Shown here: positions 24,013 to 24,146 of the stretch, one piece after another
Position numbering within the stretch: the stretch's first letter is position 1
Layout: each line of letters starts with the position of its first letter
Source: DAIPHL01 sp036771375
GTDB taxonomy: Bacteria > Synergistota > Synergistia > Synergistales > Synergistaceae
DNA length: 24,146 nt
Reading direction: 5' to 3'
NCBI GenBank assembly: GCA_036771375.1
Contig: DAIPHL010000013.1
Span: 1 to 24,146 of the forward strand
The notes under the pieces: model-generated
Seen by the model: the letters and a program-made list of their open reading frames with translations, nothing else
The model's database searches: none
What the model was told of the DNA's origin: nothing
Position numbers and translations under genes: made by a program

Positions 24013-24146
24013 ATGCGGGTTAAAATGATTGCCGGCAACTGGAAGATGTTCCATGGTGGGGCGAAAGCCGCCGATTTCGTGAATCGACTGGAAGCTTGGT
24101 TGTCTTCCACCTCGGCTGGAAAAAAAGCGAAGAAGACACGCCGACC
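24013..24146 (+). CDS. tpiA: Triosephosphate isomerase, N-terminal part (3' truncated by window)
   Basis: TpiA interconverts dihydroxyacetone phosphate and glyceraldehyde-3-phosphate. Only 44 codons lie inside the window, open to the last base. The start MRVKMIAGNWKMFHGG contains the family hallmark AGNWKM with the catalytic Asn and Lys of the first strand-loop, followed by an amphipathic first helix (AKAADFVNRLEAWL). The residue after NWKM is Phe where Asn or His is more common. AAGGGAGAGG at 23997-24006 provides the ribosome binding site. The position after gap and pgk supports the call. The catalytic His and Glu lie beyond the window. Confidence 0.9.
   Translation, partial: MRVKMIAGNWKMFHGGAKAADFVNRLEAWLSSTSAGKKAKKTRR

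Overview
The window is one co-directional (+ strand) block of bacterial chromosome carrying 20 protein genes; the first (murD) and last (tpiA) run off the ends. It has no recognisable mobile element, tRNA, rRNA or CRISPR array. Gene content and order suggest a member of the Synergistota: a dcw wall/division cluster without ddl, a radical SAM gene and a SPOR-domain gene directly after ftsZ, and rapZ-glmR(yvcK)-whiA in the same run. whiA and glmR are best known from Gram-positives but also occur in Synergistota. The phylum is inferred from pattern only; no 16S or database comparison was possible.

Layout. (1) 1-8703, peptidoglycan precursor synthesis and septation: murD (C-terminal part), ftsW, murG, murC, murB, ftsQ/divIB-like, ftsA, ftsZ. 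Most genes abut or overlap (ATGA at murD/ftsW, TAGATG at ftsW/murG), which implies translational coupling. (2) 8747-11002, a radical SAM protein of unknown role, then a membrane-anchored SPOR-domain protein expected to bind septal peptidoglycan. (3) 11020-16501, molybdenum/tungsten cofactor genes: moeA, a second moeA fused to a periplasmic-binding-protein-like domain, moaA, moaC, and a mogA with an unrecognised N-terminal domain. MPT synthase (moaD/moaE) is not in the window. (4) 16508-19439, rapZ, glmR/yvcK (with an N-terminal membrane segment) and whiA, a conserved trio linked to amino-sugar/central-carbon control and division. (5) 19461-21440, a GH133-type amylo-alpha-1,6-glucosidase (glycogen debranching). 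(6) 21642-24146, lower glycolysis: gap, pgk and the start of tpiA.

Transcription. From murD to the debranching gene the largest non-coding gap is 88 nt (ftsA-ftsZ), so the first 21.4 kb may be one long operon or several overlapping ones. The first clear break is at 21441-21641. It holds a perfect 14-bp inverted repeat with a nested 6-bp stem and no U-tract. The second break is the pgk-tpiA spacer, which holds a convincing intrinsic terminator at 23927-23974. No stretch longer than 300 nt lacks a gene.

Functionally the block joins envelope growth (mur/fts), control of precursor flux toward UDP-GlcNAc (rapZ/glmR), carbon storage and glycolysis, with a cofactor pathway inserted between them. 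Most genes are intact and ordinary. The parts least explained by known families are the radical SAM gene beside ftsZ, the MoeA-PBP fusion, the N-terminal domain of the MogA protein, and the hairpin before gap.
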